A DNA stretch of 50,149 nucleotides from JAFLCM01 sp964510955 (lineage in GTDB: Bacteria > Planctomycetota > Phycisphaerae > Phycisphaerales > UBA1924): NCBI GenBank assembly GCA_964510955.1, contig CAZEDW010000030.1, positions 1 to 50,149 of the forward strand, given 5' to 3'. Below the pieces are notes generated by a model. That model was given only the letters and a program-made list of their open reading frames with translations, searched no databases and was not told where the DNA came from. Each line of letters starts with the position of its first letter. Within the stretch, counting starts at the first letter, position 1. Positions 47,339 through 50,149 of the stretch are shown here, in pieces. Made by a program: the position numbers and the translations under genes.

Positions 47339-50149
47339 TTACGCTCGCTCGCGGTCCTTCAGGTTGCGGACCTCGGCCTTCAGCTCGGGCTTCGACTTGT
47401 CCACCACCTCGTCGCCGGGCTGCACCTGGTCCTCGTCGACCTCGACGTACTCGTAGTCCTCGACGTACTCGTACTCCTCTTCATCCTCCTCGCCCGAGGC
47501 TTCATCAGACGCCGCGGGCTCGTCGGCCTCATCGGCCGCCTCGTCGTCGTTTGCCTCCTCAACCTCGTCCACTTCCTCAGCCTGCTCGGCCTCATCCGCC
47601 GCCTCGGCCTCATCGACCTCGTCGACCTCATCAGCCTCTTCGGCCTCATCGACGGCCACGTCCTCGTCCGCTTCCTCAGCGTCGTCGGTCTCATCCGCCT
47701 CGTCGACCACGCCATCATCCTCCGCGTCGTCGGCATCCTCGGCGCGCATCGGTTTGGCGCTCGGCGCCGGAGCCGGCGAAGCGCCGCCGCTGCCCGCCGC
47801 CGCGCTGAGCGTCGCCGCGGCCCCGCCGCCGCTCAAGAGCGCCGCGCTGGCCCAGTTGATCGCCGCCTTGGGCGAGACCTTCACCGGGTCTTCGGCTTTG
47901 TTCTCGGTCTTCTCGGCCGGCTTCACCTCGACATTCCGCGGAGCGCCCGCCCCGGCCTTGGGCGCATCGTCCTCGTCGTCATCCACCTCGAACGCCTCGT
48001 GCTTGGGCGTCGGCGCGGTGATGCTGGCGGGAACGTCGCCGGTGCCGCGCTGCTCGACGCCGGGCCTCGCCCCGCCGCCGCCGAAGAGCCCTTCCTGGTT
48101 CGCCGCCCCCGCGTCGCGGGCCAGGAGGTCCTTGATCGCGTCCCACTCGGCCTCGGTCATCACCACCTCGCGGGCGACCGAGCCCTTGTGCTCGCCGATG
48201 ATCCCCACGATGCCCATCAGTTCGATCAGCCTGCTCGCCCGCGTGTAGCCGATGGCCAGGCGCCGCTGCAGCAGCGACACGCTCCCGCGCCTCGTCTCCA
48301 GCACGATCTCCACGGCCTTCTCGAACATCGGGTCTTCCTGCGCCGCCGCCATCGCCTTGGCCTCGGCCTCTTCCGGCGCCGCGGTGTTGAAGTTCCCGTT
48401 CACCTTGCCCAGCCCGCTGTCACGGATGGTCACCAGCGAGCGCTCGAAGCTGGGGGCCGAGTGTTCGCGGATGAACGCGACCACGCGGCGCGTCTCGCCG
48501 TCGTCCACCAGCGTGCCCTGGGCACGGATCGCGTTGCTCGACCTGGGGGTGAGCATCAGCATGTCGCCCTGGCCCAAGAGCAGCTCGCCGCCCTTCTGGT
48601 CCATGACGATGCGCGAGTCCATGCCGCTGGCCACCTTGAAGGCGATGCGCCCGGGCATGTTGCTCTTGATCAGCCCGGTCACGACGTTGGCCTGCGGGCG
48701 CTGCGTGGCGAGGATCAGGTGGATGCCCACCGCGCGGGCCTTCTGCGCGATCCGCACGATCGCTCCCTCGACCTCCTTGTTGGTCATCATCAGGTCGGCC
48801 AGCTCGTCGATCACGAACACCATGTACGGCAGCTTCCGCGGGATGCGCGCCTCTTCCAGCTCGTTCTGCGGGTTGAACCGCGAGCGCAGCTCGTCCCAGC
48901 CCAGCGAGTTGTACGCGCCGATGTCGCGGCAGCCCGCCTCGGCCAGCAGCTCGTACCGCTCGTCCATCTTGTTGACCGCCCACTCCAGGATCGCCGCAGC
49001 CTTGCCCATCTCGGTCACCACCGGGCACATCAGGTGCGGGATGTCCTTGAACTGGCTCAGCTCCACCATCTTGGGATCGACCAGCACCAGCTTGAGGTCG
49101 CTGGGCTTCTGCGTGTACAGGAACCCCATGATGATCGCGTTCATGCACACGCTCTTGCCCGACCCGGTGGTGCCGGCGATCAGCATGTGCGGCAGGCCCG
49201 CGAGGTCGACGATCAGCGGCGTGCCGCTGGCGTCCTTGCCCAGGAACAACGGCAGCTTCATCTTGGCCGTCAGCTCGCTGGCGGTCATCAGCTCCTTCAG
49301 CCGCACTTTCTCCTTCTTGCGGTTGGGCACCTCGATGCCCACCGTGTCCAGACCCTCGGTGTTGGGCACGATGCGCAGGTTCACCGCCTTGAGCGCCCGC
49401 GCCACGTCGCTGGCGATCGTCTGCACGCTGCTCACCTTGGTCCCCGGCGCCAGGCGGACCTGGTACAGCGTGATGACGGGCCCGGACTCGATGCCCACCA
49501 CCTCGCCGGAAATCCCGTACTGGTGCAGCGCCGCCTCCAGCGCCGTCGCCTGCTCGCGGACGTAGACCTCCATCTCCTTGTTGAAGTTCTGCTCTGGGTC
49601 GCACAGCAGGTCCAGCCCGGGGAACACATACCCGCGGTCGGCCTCCTCCTCGCTCTTGCGCAGGGCGCGCAGCGACTCCAGGTCGGTCTCGTTGGCCGAC
49701 TTCTTGTCGGAGTTGTTGAACCGGACCGGCAGCTTGGCGATCTTCTCGCGCAGCGCGGCCTCATCGAACACCGGCTGTCCTTCCGGCTCGACTTCCTCCT
49801 GGTCGTCGTAGTCCGAACTCGCCCCTGACGCGTCGGCCTCGTCCGAATCATCATCCTCTTCCGCTGCCGCGACCGGCGCCTTGGCAGGCCGGGCCTTCTT
49901 GTCCGGGTCGAACGGCTCGCCGCCGCCCAGCCCGCCCGCGTCCTCGTCGATGACCTCGGGCTCTTCCTTTTTCTTCCGCAGCTTGCCCGCCGGCACGATC
50001 GTCCCGTCCGGCGCGACGCCCAGCCCCGCCAGTCTCAGCTTGCGGTCGTCGTCCACGTCGTTCTCGCGCGGCCCGCCCGGGCTGGCCGCCGCCGCGGTCA
50101 CCCCGCGCACCACCCGCCCCCCCACCACGGCCCCGGCCCGCGCCGCCAG
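47339..50149 (-). CDS. ftsK: FtsK/SpoIIIE DNA translocase with acidic C-terminal tail (partial, cut by window edge)
   Basis: The visible 930+ residues are a double-strand DNA translocase that clears chromosome ends at division. Counting from Met at 50128: an acidic region (85-125), the alpha/beta motor with Walker A AGTTGSGKS (about 318-326), Walker B YMVFVIDELADLMM, ATQRPQANVVTGLIKSN, and the gamma winged helix (about 600-665, ETRRGSVSLLQRRLAIGYTRAS) that reads the polar DNA sequence KOPS. In other FtsK proteins gamma is the C-terminus. Here about 260 residues follow, first Pro/Ala-rich, then a long Asp/Glu/Ala/Val repeat region (DEAEEADEVDEVDEAE) and a YEYVEDYEYVEVDED end. The N-terminal membrane domain is not in view; the frame is open to the edge. 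Confidence 0.93.
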   Translation of the reverse strand: MAARAGAVVGGRVVRGVTAAAASPGGPRENDVDDDRKLRLAGLGVAPDGTIVPAGKLRKKKEEPEVIDEDAGGLGGGEPFDPDKKARPAKAPVAAAEEDDDSDEADASGASSDYDDQEEVEPEGQPVFDEAALREKIAKLPVRFNNSDKKSANETDLESLRALRKSEEEADRGYVFPGLDLLCDPEQNFNKEMEVYVREQATALEAALHQYGISGEVVGIESGPVITLYQVRLAPGTKVSSVQTIASDVARALKAVNLRIVPNTEGLDTVGIEVPNRKKEKVRLKELMTASELTAKMKLPLFLGKDASGTPLIVDLAGLPHMLIAGTTGSGKSVCMNAIIMGFLYTQKPSDLKLVLVDPKMVELSQFKDIPHLMCPVVTEMGKAAAILEWAVNKMDERYELLAEAGCRDIGAYNSLGWDELRSRFNPQNELEEARIPRKLPYMVFVIDELADLMMTNKEVEGAIVRIAQKARAVGIHLILATQRPQANVVTGLIKSNMPGRIAFKVASGMDSRIVMDQKGGELLLGQGDMLMLTPRSSNAIRAQGTLVDDGETRRVVAFIREHSAPSFERSLVTIRDSGLGKVNGNFNTAAPEEAEAKAMAAAQEDPMFEKAVEIVLETRRGSVSLLQRRLAIGYTRASRLIELMGIVGIIGEHKGSVAREVVMTEAEWDAIKDLLARDAGAANQEGLFGGGGARPGVEQRGTGDVPASITAPTPKHEAFEVDDDEDDAPKAGAGAPRNVEVKPAEKTENKAEDPVKVSPKAAINWASAALLSGGGAAATLSAAAGSGGASPAPAPSAKPMRAEDADDAEDDGVVDEADETDDAEEADEDVAVDEAEEADEVDEVDEAEAADEAEQAEEVDEVEEANDDEAADEADEPAASDEASGEEDEEEYEYVEDYEYVEVDEDQVQPGDEVVDKSKPELKAEVRNLKDRERA

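Noticed and set aside
47999..49828. Plus-strand open frame of 609 codons over ftsK
   Set aside because: Antisense to the FtsK motor domain; composition is that of a shadow frame.
1..50149. tRNA, rRNA, transposase, integrase or phage genes
   Set aside because: Looked for T-loop motifs, rRNA-like stretches and DDE/integrase motifs in the gaps and frames; none found by eye.

Overview
This is a GC-rich chromosomal segment of a Gram-negative bacterium, most likely a planctomycete of the Phycisphaerae/Phycisphaerales type. The markers are an SHD1-like secreted protein, an extracellular YHYH protein, a VPxPGA-type PEP-CTERM-like tail, three adjacent exported proteins ending in paired dockerin-like NTxDLxxxLxxFG repeats, two OprP-like porins with C-terminal Phe, a futalosine-pathway menaquinone gene (mqnE), and an FtsK with large acidic regions. 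This assignment rests on protein-family flavour only. I saw no tRNA, rRNA, CRISPR array, transposase or phage gene.

Layout. 1-5.5 kb: a strong terminator, then a tight plus-strand cluster of exported proteins: metallophosphoesterase, SHD1 protein, YHYH-PEBP protein, second metallophosphoesterase. The SHD1 and YHYH frames are the same reading frame, split by one TAG. 5.6-14.1 kb, mostly minus strand: PEP-CTERM-like choice-of-anchor protein, secreted propeller, methyltransferase, ruvX, a large inverted repeat built on an 8-nt array, nuoH, and two tandem OprP-like porins with a bidirectional terminator between them. 14.1-24.9 kb: guanine deaminase, two small membrane proteins, a polyacidic protein, an unknown conserved-looking protein, a RibB fused to a degenerate GTP cyclohydrolase II domain, a PhnP-like hydrolase carrying an in-frame inverted-repeat insertion, a transglutaminase, tatD plus a methyltransferase, trpB and a small membrane protein. 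24.9-38.7 kb: lipoprotein MsrA, a TPR-like protein, a coiled-coil inner-membrane protein, mqnE, a giant eight-PAS histidine kinase, serC and a DUF1015 gene. 38.8-50.1 kb: two M28 peptidases, gatC, a membrane-anchored HMA protein, three dockerin-tailed secreted proteins, and ftsK running off the window edge.

A regulatory theme runs through the window. At least twelve genes, mostly cytoplasmic, have a TANNNT -10-like hexamer only 5-7 nt before the start codon and no Shine-Dalgarno, as expected for leaderless mRNAs. Most exported proteins instead have clear purine-rich ribosome binding sites and longer leaders. This pattern also decides several start codons, for example gatC at 42284.

The points I consider most worth following are: the in-frame TAG inside the SHD1/YHYH gene; the two inverted-repeat elements with 8-nt periodicity, one intergenic and one translated inside a gene; the leaderless start architecture; the RibBX-type riboflavin protein; inverted repeats bracketing a porin promoter; and the acidic C-terminal tail of FtsK.
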